Of a DNA stretch of 64,000 nt, positions 24,635 to 34,500 are shown piece after piece. The notes beneath the pieces were generated by a model, which saw only the letters and a program-made list of their open reading frames with translations, was not told the origin of the DNA and searched no databases. Source of the stretch: Acidobacteriota bacterium (GTDB lineage: Bacteria > Acidobacteriota > Aminicenantia > Aminicenantales > Saccharicenantaceae); the NCBI GenBank assembly GCA_028749115.1, contig JAQURD010000002.1:228129-292128 (forward strand). Direction: 5' to 3'. How positions within the stretch are numbered: the first letter of the stretch is position 1; each line of letters starts with the position of its first letter. The translations under genes were made by a program, and so were the position numbers.

Positions 24635-25558
24635 TCAAAAGGCAACTAGATAGAGAGCATCTACGGCTTTTTCCGGAAAATAACTGCCCTTCAAGCGTTT
24701 AATATCTTCCAGAGATGATATTTCCTCCGGACCGATTTTAACTTTGCCCTGCTGGCTGAGCTTTATATAAAGCTCGGCCAGAGCAATAAGGGAAGCTCCA
24801 AGTGGAATGACTGCCAGGCTTTTCCCCAGTTCATTGCTTTTCTGGCGGTAATGGACAAAATAAGTCTGAAGAAGAGGTTGAACCTCATCCAGGATAAGGG
24901 CTGCCGATTTGAGCATAATTTTTTCCCGGTCATTTAGATTATTCTGAACAAAATTTTCTTCTTCCATTAATCTGGATGTCTGGCTGATAAGTGGTAAAAA
25001 ATTCTGCAGTTCTTGAATATCACTCAGTAAGGCAGCCGATTTGATGTTCTCCACTTCTGCTTTGTTTATTTCGAGAACTTCAGCCATTTTCCCGGCTAAG
25101 TCAGCTATTTTTTCTGCCCTCGACTTACCTTCCTCTCCGACCTCCAGGTATTTAAGGACTATAGCCAGGATACCCAGATAAGCCTTCTTCAAATTGAGGA
25201 CTTCTCTTTCGGTTCTTTCACTTAACGTGCCGACGATCCAGGCAGTTACAACCAGAAACAGGCCCCAGGAAATAAGAAAAAATAAATTATCCTGACTTAA
25301 CTTGAACTGAGCCCCCCTGACTTCATAAGAAAAGACCAGATATAAAGTCTCCAGTAAAATGCAGGTGATAGAAATGAGCAGTGCCCGTTTCCGTCCGAGG
25401 TAATAACCAGAAAAAATTACTGGCAGGAAAAAGAAATTGAGCAGAATAAATTTATAACGGACCAGAAAACCTGCCCCCAGAATAACCAATATGATGACAA
25501 TGGCGATGATTGTTTCCAGTTGTTTGCCTGACAGGCCTTTCTTCCTGGTTACAGGCAT
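24635..25558 (-). CDS. Membrane protein with degenerate HD-GYP domain
   Basis: A 307-residue protein with four N-terminal helices (about residues 11-112), then a coiled segment (SERTEREVLNLKKAY) and a C-terminal helical domain. That domain follows the outline of an HD-GYP cyclic-di-GMP phosphodiesterase: KYLEVGEEGKSRAEKIADLAGKMAE for the first helix pair, SAALLSDIQ where active enzymes have AALLHDIG, IPLGASLIALAELY for IPLGARILAVAD, and GSYFPEKAVDALY at the end. The His of the HD pair is Ser, and the GYP motif and other metal ligands are missing. It is therefore predicted not to cleave c-di-GMP; it might bind it or act as a structural sensor. The family match is by eye. Confidence 0.6.
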   Translation of the reverse strand: MPVTRKKGLSGKQLETIIAIVIILVILGAGFLVRYKFILLNFFFLPVIFSGYYLGRKRALLISITCILLETLYLVFSYEVRGAQFKLSQDNLFFLISWGLFLVVTAWIVGTLSERTEREVLNLKKAYLGILAIVLKYLEVGEEGKSRAEKIADLAGKMAEVLEINKAEVENIKSAALLSDIQELQNFLPLISQTSRLMEEENFVQNNLNDREKIMLKSAALILDEVQPLLQTYFVHYRQKSNELGKSLAVIPLGASLIALAELYIKLSQQGKVKIGPEEISSLEDIKRLKGSYFPEKAVDALYLVAF

Positions 25559-25773
25559 CTTGCCTCCTTGACCCGCTGAAAAGTGCTTATTAGACTTAAT
25601 CTCTCTTCTTATAGCACGATTTAGACTTTATAGTCAACACAAATCTTAATACCAGCAGTAGTTAATATCTTGATAAGAGATAAGTAACCGGGTAAGAACA
25701 TGAGGCGTCGGTCAGTTGGCTAAATACTCCTACCATCTATAATCCACTTTTCTCTCCGTCTGCCTTCAGACCA

Positions 25774-26589
25774 TCAAAATCTAAACTTCAGGTTCACTCC
25801 GATAAGAGGCCCACTCAGTTCCCATTTGAAATCTCTCTGAATACCATCCGCGTCAATGAAAGTCAATTTTTGCCCGACCGCAGCCGGGTCATCACTAGCT
25901 TCTTTAATCTTAAAGGAGCCGATGGTGCCAAAGGGATATCTGATGATAGCCGCCAGAGAAATTTTCCTGCTTAATTTATATTCAGCCCCGGCTTCCGCAT
26001 GGGGCAAAAAAGCATTCCCGGTGGCCACCGTTTTTCTTGTGCCCGAATCAATTGACTCCTCATCTTCAATCCACTGCCATGATTCTTTTTCAGTATAACG
26101 GGCAAGATAATAACCCAGGCCACCACCGATGTGGGCTCTGATTTTTGAGAAGGGCAGATTAATTCTAAAGGTAGCAGTTATTGGCAGGACCGATAGGCCA
26201 ACTTCCCCTGTTTCGTTTACACTATAACTTATTGAATCTACTGTTCCACCGGAATTGACGGAAGTAGAAAGAGTTTTAAAGGCATAATCAACCCCAAAAG
26301 CCAGGGAGAACTGCTCAGTTGCCCTCACTTCAAATTCTCCACCGATGTTGATCGCTCCATTCATCTTACCCATTTCGTTATAAAAACTGGTTAAACCAAA
26401 ATCTTTTAAATAGGTCACAAGAGCATGGAGATTCTCATTGGTCGCCGGCCTTAATTGATTGTTGAACGTTGAAGAAAGAGGGATAAAATAACTGCCTCGT
26501 ATTGAAAAAGAAAATTTTTGCTTTTCTTCCTGAGCATAGGCCATAACAGACAGTGTTAAAAGGGCTATAATCAATGGTTTAATTTTCAT
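25774..26589 (-). CDS. Outer-membrane beta-barrel protein
   Basis: A 271-residue exported protein. The signal peptide (MKIKPLIIALLTLSVMAYA) begins at the ATG at 26589, which has GGAGG upstream; the track start is 18 codons earlier inside the preceding gene's tail. The mature region alternates hydrophobic and polar residues, with barrel-type strands (SFSIRGSYFIPL, GGEFEVRATEQFSLAFGVDYAF, IRAHIGGGLGYYLARY), and ends with an aromatic residue (LIGVNLKFRF). It lies 37 bases after the SBBP-repeat gene on the same strand, so the two may be cotranscribed, a surface protein with an outer-membrane partner. No family is assigned. Confidence 0.75.
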   Translation of the reverse strand: MKIKPLIIALLTLSVMAYAQEEKQKFSFSIRGSYFIPLSSTFNNQLRPATNENLHALVTYLKDFGLTSFYNEMGKMNGAINIGGEFEVRATEQFSLAFGVDYAFKTLSTSVNSGGTVDSISYSVNETGEVGLSVLPITATFRINLPFSKIRAHIGGGLGYYLARYTEKESWQWIEDEESIDSGTRKTVATGNAFLPHAEAGAEYKLSRKISLAAIIRYPFGTIGSFKIKEASDDPAAVGQKLTFIDADGIQRDFKWELSGPLIGVNLKFRF

Positions 26590-26626
26590 TCTTGCCTCCA
26601 GCATTAAATCTGCCTTTTCTTGTTTT

Positions 26627-29600
26627 TCATGGGAGCGGTCCATAAACTATGCGGTTATTATTCTCGTCTTCTTCAGTTAGCTTATTTTCGGAATCAATGA
26701 CAGCCACCAGATACTTGCCTGAGACATTTACGCTCCCCTGGACATTACGCGAAAACATCAACGTCCGGCTGCTGTCGGCCGCTAAGGACTTGGAAATGGC
26801 TCTGGTATTTAGAGGTAGATCAAGACTTGTCCCGTTGGAACTTAAATAATAAGCTATGGAATAGCCAGAACCAGCCTCTGCCTGACTGATATTTTTTAGC
26901 TCGAAAAAGCCGGTGATCACCGTTGTTCTGGTTAAAAACCTGTTGATAGTGATATCATGCCACTCGCCGGTCAGATCGGGCAAAGGTGGCGGCCCAAAAA
27001 TGGCAATAATCGTCATATTATCGTTTATAATAACAGGAATAGTAGCTGCCGTAGCAGATACATCTCCACTCCAGCCCTCAAAACCGGAACCCTCATCAGC
27101 AGTAGCCGTCAGTTTAATAAGGGTGCCTGAAGTGTAAGTCTGACTGCAGACTGTCCCGCAATCAATTGCCTCATCATCACTGGTGACCAGACCACTACCC
27201 GAACCGGATTTCAAAATCGTCAGGGTATAAGTAGCACCTTCCGGAGCAAACTTGGCAGTAATCGTTTTGTCAGAATTTACAGTTAACATGATACTTTCTT
27301 CTGTGCTATAGACATCTCCACCCCAGCCGCCAAATAAGTAACCCGAATCTGGAATGGCTTCCAGGGTAATATTCGTGCCAGCATCATAGACCTGAGAACA
27401 ATCATAATTTGAATCAATTCCGCCATCCATGCTGACTACCTGACCGGACCCTGTTACGCTGACCGTCACCAGATATTGGTCTACCACCCCGAATTTGGCA
27501 ATAAAAACATCTGTGCCACTCAAAGTATCATCATAAGCTTCATCTGGAACCGGAAAGGCAGAGGAAAGTGTATAACCGGTAATATAAACATTCCCGGCAT
27601 TATCAAGAGCCAGAGCATAAGCAAAATCATCAGAGGCACCACCCAGATAAGTTGAGGATAAAAGCCCCTGTAGATTAGCTGATAATTTGCTGGCCATGAC
27701 GTCCAGGCCTCCAGCCATCATTCTATTATAGGCTCCAGCAGTCGTCGGAAAATAGTTTGATTTAGTCCAGCCCGCAAGATAGACATTATCATACGGATCG
27801 ATAGCTATCGCCCGGCAATAGTCGTCTTCAGTACCGCCAATATAGGTTGAAGCCAGCAAATAGTCCAGGGAGCCAGTTAATTTGGAAATACAAAGGTCAT
27901 AGCCACCTTTTAAGGTCTTAGAATAGGCGTTAGATTTTACCGGATAATCAGTCGAAGCGGTATAGCCAGCTACGACAAAATTCCCCTGATAATCAGGAGC
28001 CAGGGAGTAAATAAAATCATCGCCACTTCCCCCCAAAAAAGTTGAGGCACAAATCTCACTAAGATCCGGGCTCATCTGGAAAATAAAACCATCATAACCA
28101 CCATTAAAGACCTGATCATAGGCCCCGCCAGTAGTTGGGAAGTCGCTGGACTTAGTCCGGCCAGCCACATAGATAGTATAGTCATAACTATTGACTACTG
28201 GGAGCTGACCGGGCCCACTGTTCTTCCCCATGGAAGAATTATCAGCCATATAGTCGGATCCACCTTGCTTTTTGCCAGCCCTTTTTCCGTCTGGCTTGCC
28301 TCCGGATATTATTCTGCCCGCTCTCAAGGCAGAAACCGGTGGTTGAATTGAACCGGATAACAAATAAGCACCACCTAAGGCCAGGTCTGAACCGATTTCA
28401 TAATCGCTGCCGCCGACAAAGGTAGAAGCTAATAGAGCATCCAGCGAATTAGATAATCTGACCACAAAAACATCATATCCGCCTTTATAAGTCTGACTAT
28501 AGGCTCCGGCTGTTACCGGAAAATCAGAAGAACTGGTCGTTCCAGTAAGATAAATATTAAGCGAGCTGTCAAGAAGCAAAGAAGCTCCATAATCTGTTCC
28601 GCTCCCGCCAAGATAGGTGGAAGCTAATAAACTGCTCAGGTCAGACGATAGTTTGGCTACAAAAGTATCATAATCTCCACCAAGATAAGTTCCTTGATAA
28701 GCCCCGGCTATGACTGGAAAATCACCAGAACTGGTCATCCCGGCTAAATAAACATAGCCACTACTATCGAGAGCCAGGGAATAAACATAATCAGTTCCAA
28801 GGCCACCAAGATAGGTCGAAGCTTCAAGCGTCTTTAAATCATCAGAAAGTCTGGAAACAAAAATATCATATTGGCCATGATAGGTTCGATCATAAGCACC
28901 TTCAGTCGTCGGAAAATCGGCAGTAGTAGATAGCGTGTAGCCGGCCACATAGACATTGCCCGAATTATCAACAGCCAGACAGAAGCCGCGATCATTACCT
29001 GTGCCACCAAGATAGGTCGAAGCTGGCAGAATACTTAAAGCAGGATCTATCACCAGAGCCGCCCCCGGGTCATATGCTCCACTAATTTTAAACCCGTACT
29101 CATTTCTGCCCACCAGCTCATAGGCCACTTCTACTTTTGTCTGCCGCCCGTTTTCTTCTTGGAAGCCAGCTGGTTTCATCATGGCCAGCTGGCCCTGACC
29201 CGTGTTGATAATTAATTCTCCAGCCTGATTAACTTCCAGTGAATCTACACCTTCAACTTTAATTTTTATATCTTCTGCTCTGGATCCAGGTTTTAGATAG
29301 AAAAGCTTTTCCACATTGTTAGCAGAAGCTTTTAGCCTGACCTCGATTCCTGGATAAATGGCTCCGAGAGAAAGCGTTCTATAACTCATAAGATTACTTT
29401 TCCAGTTACTGGAATTATTACCCTGAAAATAAGATATCTGGCTTGAAGCCATTTGCTCGCCTTCTGGAGAAAAGGCAGCCAGAGATCCATTCGCAGTTAA
29501 AAAGCTCTCCCGGAAAGAGATCTGCCTTCGGTCTATCTCTGTCTCACCAGCAGTTAATCTTTCAATTGAAGATCCTACCTCACCTGGTTTTTCGCTGTGA

Positions 29601-29917
29601 ATAGGCAGCATTTTATCATTTTTGCCCGTGGCCATAGTCAATGAATAAACCAGATGGCTGTCAGTCACCAGAAATTTACCGGAAAAAAGACCCGCCTGAA
29701 ATTTAATCTGGCTAGCCCATTGACCTTCATTAGCTACAAATGGTAAAGACAGCCCGGCCAGGTTCATCTTCGCCTCTTCAACTGCCACTTTCTGCTGGCC
29801 ATCCTGGCCTGCTGGTTGTAAAGAAAAAACATTATCACCTTTAAGGAAAGTTAAGACCAACATAACCAATAAAACCAAAAAAACTCCACTGCTTATCTTC
29901 AGAGTTTTAACTTTCAT
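26627..29917 (-). CDS. Large secreted SBBP-repeat beta-propeller protein with InlB-type and CARDB domains
   Basis: About 1,096 residues. Signal/anchor helix (VFLVLLVMLVLTFLKG); an N-terminal beta domain (about 60-290, of the kind that precedes SBBP repeats: LPFVANEGQWASQIKF); then seven to nine SBBP repeats with the motif ASTYLGGxGxDY...LDSSGNVYLAGxTxSxDFP; two divergent InlB B-repeats (GYLFGGWGGDVYSTEES and GSGFEGWSGDVSATAAT); and a C-terminal CARDB-like domain (ENKLTEEDENNNRIV). One propeller unit is interrupted by about 60 residues rich in Gly, Lys and Ser. The ATG at 29917 follows GAGGAGG; the track uses a GTG four codons earlier. It is probably a cell-surface or secreted adhesin-like protein. 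Confidence 0.88.
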   Translation of the reverse strand: MKVKTLKISSGVFLVLLVMLVLTFLKGDNVFSLQPAGQDGQQKVAVEEAKMNLAGLSLPFVANEGQWASQIKFQAGLFSGKFLVTDSHLVYSLTMATGKNDKMLPIHSEKPGEVGSSIERLTAGETEIDRRQISFRESFLTANGSLAAFSPEGEQMASSQISYFQGNNSSNWKSNLMSYRTLSLGAIYPGIEVRLKASANNVEKLFYLKPGSRAEDIKIKVEGVDSLEVNQAGELIINTGQGQLAMMKPAGFQEENGRQTKVEVAYELVGRNEYGFKISGAYDPGAALVIDPALSILPASTYLGGTGNDRGFCLAVDNSGNVYVAGYTLSTTADFPTTEGAYDRTYHGQYDIFVSRLSDDLKTLEASTYLGGLGTDYVYSLALDSSGYVYLAGMTSSGDFPVIAGAYQGTYLGGDYDTFVAKLSSDLSSLLASTYLGGSGTDYGASLLLDSSLNIYLTGTTSSSDFPVTAGAYSQTYKGGYDVFVVRLSNSLDALLASTFVGGSDYEIGSDLALGGAYLLSGSIQPPVSALRAGRIISGGKPDGKRAGKKQGGSDYMADNSSMGKNSGPGQLPVVNSYDYTIYVAGRTKSSDFPTTGGAYDQVFNGGYDGFIFQMSPDLSEICASTFLGGSGDDFIYSLAPDYQGNFVVAGYTASTDYPVKSNAYSKTLKGGYDLCISKLTGSLDYLLASTYIGGTEDDYCRAIAIDPYDNVYLAGWTKSNYFPTTAGAYNRMMAGGLDVMASKLSANLQGLLSSTYLGGASDDFAYALALDNAGNVYITGYTLSSAFPVPDEAYDDTLSGTDVFIAKFGVVDQYLVTVSVTGSGQVVSMDGGIDSNYDCSQVYDAGTNITLEAIPDSGYLFGGWGGDVYSTEESIMLTVNSDKTITAKFAPEGATYTLTILKSGSGSGLVTSDDEAIDCGTVCSQTYTSGTLIKLTATADEGSGFEGWSGDVSATAATIPVIINDNMTIIAIFGPPPLPDLTGEWHDITINRFLTRTTVITGFFELKNISQAEAGSGYSIAYYLSSNGTSLDLPLNTRAISKSLAADSSRTLMFSRNVQGSVNVSGKYLVAVIDSENKLTEEDENNNRIVYGPLP

Positions 29918-30261
29918 GGGCCTCCTCACCTGCTTTTTTATTTTTCGCCTTTTTTTTACAGGGGAAAAAAGCTTTATAGCTCCATCAAATTATTATAACT
30001 ATATTTAAAATAAATCCGATGCAATCCTTACCTCAAGCCTGAACTTTTGGCCATTAGATCTGAGATCTGTCAGCCGTAATCTACCACGGCAGCATCCATT
30101 ATAACTTTTGTCAGCTAAAAAGTCTTTATAAAATCAAAAAAAGCAAAAACCGGTCAAACTAACAATTTTTTATTTTTATAGCCCCAGGTGATAAATATTT
30201 TGACTTTTCCCGTCGTTATATTATAAATATTAATCTTTAAATGAAAGCTTAGGCGGGAAAG
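29918..30261. other. Intergenic region between divergent genes
   Basis: About 340 AT-rich bases. It holds the promoter of the efflux operon at its right end (30200-30227); the promoter for the SBBP gene must lie in its left part. No ORF or RNA was recognised. Confidence 0.5.
30200..30227 (+). promoter_or_regulatory. Sigma-70 promoter of the RND efflux operon
   Basis: TTGACT (30200-30205), a 16-base spacer and TATAAA (30222-30227), 34 bases before the adaptor's ATG. Confidence 0.6.
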
Positions 30262-31512
30262 ATGAAACATCATCAAAAAATGCTCTTGATAACACTCCTG
30301 GTCATAATTATTATCGGGCTGGCCACCGGTGGTTACTGGCTGAGCCAGAAGAAACCAGCAGAAAAATCTCCAGCTGCTGAGAGTCAGCTAGCTTCGGCCG
30401 CGACCAATGAAAGCCAGGCAGTTGCTCCGATCCCGGTCAAAGTGGCCATGGCTGAAATCAAGGACCTGGAAAAGAGGATTAAGTCGCCGGGCGAGGTTTA
30501 TACAGAAAGAAACATAATTCTTAAGGCCGAGGTTAGCGGGGTATTGAAAAGACTCTATGTCCAGGAGGGAAGACATGTTCACCAGGGAGAAATATTAGCC
30601 GAGCTGGACGATACTTCTTACCGGCTTAACCTTGAAGAGAAGGAAGCAGAAAGACTGAAAGCTCTGTCCGAGCTGCTGCTTGACAGGCTATTTCAGGAAC
30701 AAGGCTTAACCACAGCTAAAAGTGAAGAGAATCTCAACCTTAAAAAAGCAGAGGAAGCCTTTAAAAAAGCCCAGCAGTCTTACAAAGATGGCCTGATTTC
30801 TCAGGCCCAGTTCGAAAGGGCCCGCCTGGACTACGAACTGGCTCAAATCGGAAGCGGACTCAAGCGCGATGAAATCATCGCCTCTTCCAAGGGTTTGACT
30901 CAAGCTGAGGTCAGCACAAAAATTGCCAGGATGGAATTGGAAAAGACTAAAATAACTGCTCCTTTTTCTGGAATAATCACCGGGATAAAGGTTGCACCTG
31001 GTGAAAGCATTGAAACCGGCCGGGAATTATTTACTCTGGTTGACGTTAGCCAATTGAAGATTACGGCCAAGGTCCTCGAAACGGAAGTAAGTAAAATTAA
31101 AGCCGGCCGGGAAGCTGATATTCGCTTCAGTGCTTTTCCCGGGCGTGTTTTTAAGGGAGAGGTGACGGCAGTCAGTCCGATTATAAACAAAGAAGATAAA
31201 ACCTGCAGTGTTTTTATCGGGCTCAATAATCAGGGTGAAGAGATTAAACCTGGCATGCATGCCGAGATAGAAATTGTCACCGAAATTTTCCCCGAGCGGC
31301 TGCTGGTGCCTCAAGCTGCTGTTCTGGTCCGCGGAGGCCGCCCGCTGGTTTTTGTCATAGAAAATGGTCTGGCTAAATGGCGATATATCCAGACTGGCCA
31401 GGAAAATGAGCAATATGTGGAAGTTCTTGATGGTGTCAAAGAAGGTGAACCGGTTATTATTGAAGGCCATATGACTCTGGCCCATGATTCAGCCGTAAGA
31501 ATCGTCGAATAA
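30262..31512 (+). CDS. RND efflux periplasmic adaptor (membrane fusion protein)
   Basis: A 416-residue HlyD/MFP-family adaptor. An N-terminal anchor helix (LLVIIIIGLATGGYWL) is followed by the first half of a lipoyl domain (VSGVLKRLYVQEGRHVHQGEILAELDD) and a helical hairpin (about 130-220, including KAEEAFKKAQQSYKDGLISQAQFERA). The second lipoyl half is KITAPFSGIITGIKVAPGESIETG, then beta-barrel and membrane-proximal domains. It links an inner-membrane RND pump to an outer-membrane channel. It is the first gene of a three-gene operon with two pumps; no TolC-type channel gene is in the window, so it must use one encoded elsewhere. Confidence 0.94.
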   Translation: MKHHQKMLLITLLVIIIIGLATGGYWLSQKKPAEKSPAAESQLASAATNESQAVAPIPVKVAMAEIKDLEKRIKSPGEVYTERNIILKAEVSGVLKRLYVQEGRHVHQGEILAELDDTSYRLNLEEKEAERLKALSELLLDRLFQEQGLTTAKSEENLNLKKAEEAFKKAQQSYKDGLISQAQFERARLDYELAQIGSGLKRDEIIASSKGLTQAEVSTKIARMELEKTKITAPFSGIITGIKVAPGESIETGRELFTLVDVSQLKITAKVLETEVSKIKAGREADIRFSAFPGRVFKGEVTAVSPIINKEDKTCSVFIGLNNQGEEIKPGMHAEIEIVTEIFPERLLVPQAAVLVRGGRPLVFVIENGLAKWRYIQTGQENEQYVEVLDGVKEGEPVIIEGHMTLAHDSAVRIVE

Positions 31513-31535
31513 AGTCGGGAGCCGGAGAACAGAAG

Positions 31536-34500
31536 ATGAGCCTGGCTAAACTTTCCATAGACCGTCCGGTATTTGTTTTGATGTTTTTCCTGGCTATTAT
31601 TCTTCTGGGCATTGTCTCTTTCAGCCAGTTAAGCGTTGACCTTCTGCCTTCTATCAGCTATCCACGGCTATCTGTTGTCACGCAATATCCAGGTGTCGCT
31701 CCGGAGGAAGTAGAGGCTCTGGTCACCATGCCCCTGGAAACTTCCGTTAGCCGGATCCCTGGCTTACGGCGGGTCGAGTCTATCTCCAAAGAAAGCTACT
31801 CTTTTATCTCCATTGAATTTTCCTGGGGGACAAATATGGATTTTGCCCTGCTTCACACCCGGGAAAGACTGGACTCAGTCAGAGATTCCCTGCCTGAAGG
31901 CTGTGATAAACCGGTCATAATTGCCCTCGATCCTCAAAGCCAGCCGATTATGACTCTGGCCCTGACAGGAGAACAGAAATTACTCGACCTAAAAGAACTG
32001 GCCGAAGAATTGATCAAGCCAAGGTTAGAACAGGTTGAAGGCCTGGCCGAAGTGGAAATTACCGGCGGCGTAGAAAGAGAAATTCAGGTGGAAGTTGATC
32101 CGGGAAAACTGGCTAACTTCGGGTTGAAAATTGAAGAGGTAGGCAACAAGATTGCTGCCTTTAATCTTAGCCTCCATGGCGGAAATATCAGAAAGGGTAA
32201 ATTTGTTTATTCCCTGCGAGTAGCCGGAGAGTTTCAACAGGTCAAGGAGATAGAAAATATTCCGGTTAAATTTACCTCCGATGGTGGAGTCATCCTTTTA
32301 AAGCACATTGGCGAAGTAATAGATACCATCAAAGAGCGCGAAGGGGTGACCCGGCTGAATGGACGGGAGAGCATCGGCCTTCTTGTCAGGAAAGAATACG
32401 GAGCCAATACCGTCGAAGTAAGCGGTAAGGCCAGAGAAGTGATTGATCAGGTCAGGCAGGAAAATCCGGGCATTAACTTAGAAATAATTTCAGAACAGGC
32501 CGGGTATATTCGCGAAGCCATCAACACGACTATTGAAGAAATTATTGAAGGAGCTATTCTGGCCTTCCTGACTTTGCTCCTCTTTCTACAGGAATGGAAA
32601 TCGCCTTTGATCATTGACACAGTCATTCCTATATCAATTATCGGCACTTTTAATCTACTTTTTCTTCAGAATATCAACCTGAATTTAATGTCTCTTGGCG
32701 GTCTGGCCCTGGGGGTGGGCATGCTCGATGACACGGCAGTAGTCGTGTCTGAAAATATCTTCCGCCATAGTAAGTTAGGTCAGTCCCTCAAAGTGGCGGC
32801 TGACCGGGGGACAACTGAGGTTATTAAAGCTATCACTGCCTCGGTTCTGACCACTATTGTGGTTTTTCTGCCTGTTATTTATGTCCAGGGAGTAGCCGGA
32901 CAGCTTTTTCGGGATACAGCTCTGACCGTTACTTATACTCTGCTATCTGCTCTTCTCGTTTCCATCACACTTCTTCCCATGCTGGCTTCAAGGATCTACA
33001 GGCTGACAGGCCTGGCTACCAGTTGGCCACGTTACGGGTTTATGTCTTTTAAAAAATTCAGGCTTGAACTGGGCAGAAGAAACGTTCTCTTCCTGCTCTG
33101 GGCAGGTTTTAAATTCATTATCTACAATTTAACTAATTTGCTAATTTTTGTCTTCAAACTTATTTTCAGACTGGTATCGAAAGCCATCGCCGGCCTGGGC
33201 AGGCTAATTGCTTTTCCTTTTAAACCTCTGCTGGCTATTGTTTTCCGCTGGTTTAACCGGGTCTATAGCCGGTTTACCAAGGGGCATTTACAGACTCTTC
33301 TCTGGGCCCTTAATCATAAAAGTCAGACCTTTTATCTGACTGTCCTGGTTTTTCTTCTGGTTTTTGGATTAGGCTGGTTCCTGCCCCGGGAGCTAATGCC
33401 TCCACTTAAGACTTCGACTTATCATCTTAGCCTTCAGACACCGGTTGAGCATTCTTTTGATCAAACCCAAGAGATCGTCGCGGGACTGGAAAACTGGTTG
33501 AAAGATAAGCCGGGCGTTAATCGGGTCTTTTCTCAGGTCGGCCTGGTTTCAGCCGGAGAATCTTCCCGCCCTGATTTATCAGTTAATTCAGCCGAAATTT
33601 CAGTTGAATTAAAAGACGATAGGCATCTGAACAAAATGATGGCTGAGGCCAGAGACTATCTGGCCAGGCTTCCCGGGCTCAAATACTCGGTTAGCCGCGA
33701 GCAGACTACACTCGGCGAATTTCTGGCTTTAAGCTCAAACGAAATTAGCCTGAAAGTTAAGGGACAGAATCTGGACCAGCTCAGAAATATAGCTCTCGAT
33801 TTTGCCGGGCAGCTCAGGCAACTGCCAGGGATGGTGGATGTTAATCCCAACCTCCAGCAGGGCAAGCCCCAGCTCTTAATCAGAATCAATAAGGACAATC
33901 TGGAAAAATATCCCGACCTGTCACCAGGTGAAGTAGCCAGTTATCTGGTTGAAGCCATTAGAGGTGATATAGCTACCCAGTACCGTGAACTTGAAAAAAA
34001 ATATGATGTCCGGGTTATTCTGGAAAGCAACTCCCGGCAGAATATTGAGCAAATTTTGAATTCTTTCTTTCCTTATAAAAATTCTTTGATTCCCATCAGA
34101 GAACTGGTTAGCTATGAACCGGTTCAGGGACTGAATGAAATAAGACGGGAAAACCAGGAAAGAGAAATCACGATTACGGCCAACCTGCGTGGCAAAAAAC
34201 TGAGTCAGGTTGTCCCGGACATTCAGCAGACGATAGCCGGGATGAATTTGCCGGCTGATTACCGGATTGCTTTTGGCGGTGAAAGAGAAGAAATGCAGAC
34301 CAGCTTCAGGTCACTCCTTCTGGCCTTCATTATGTCCATGATCCTCATCTACATGATAATGGCTGCTCAATTTGAGTCTCTTCTTCATCCTTTTCTGATT
34401 ATGACCACTGTTCCTATGGGCATAATCGGAACTGTTATTCTGCTTTTTCTAACCGGTCAGAGTATTAATGCTATTTCCATTATCGGAGTGATTATCCTCA

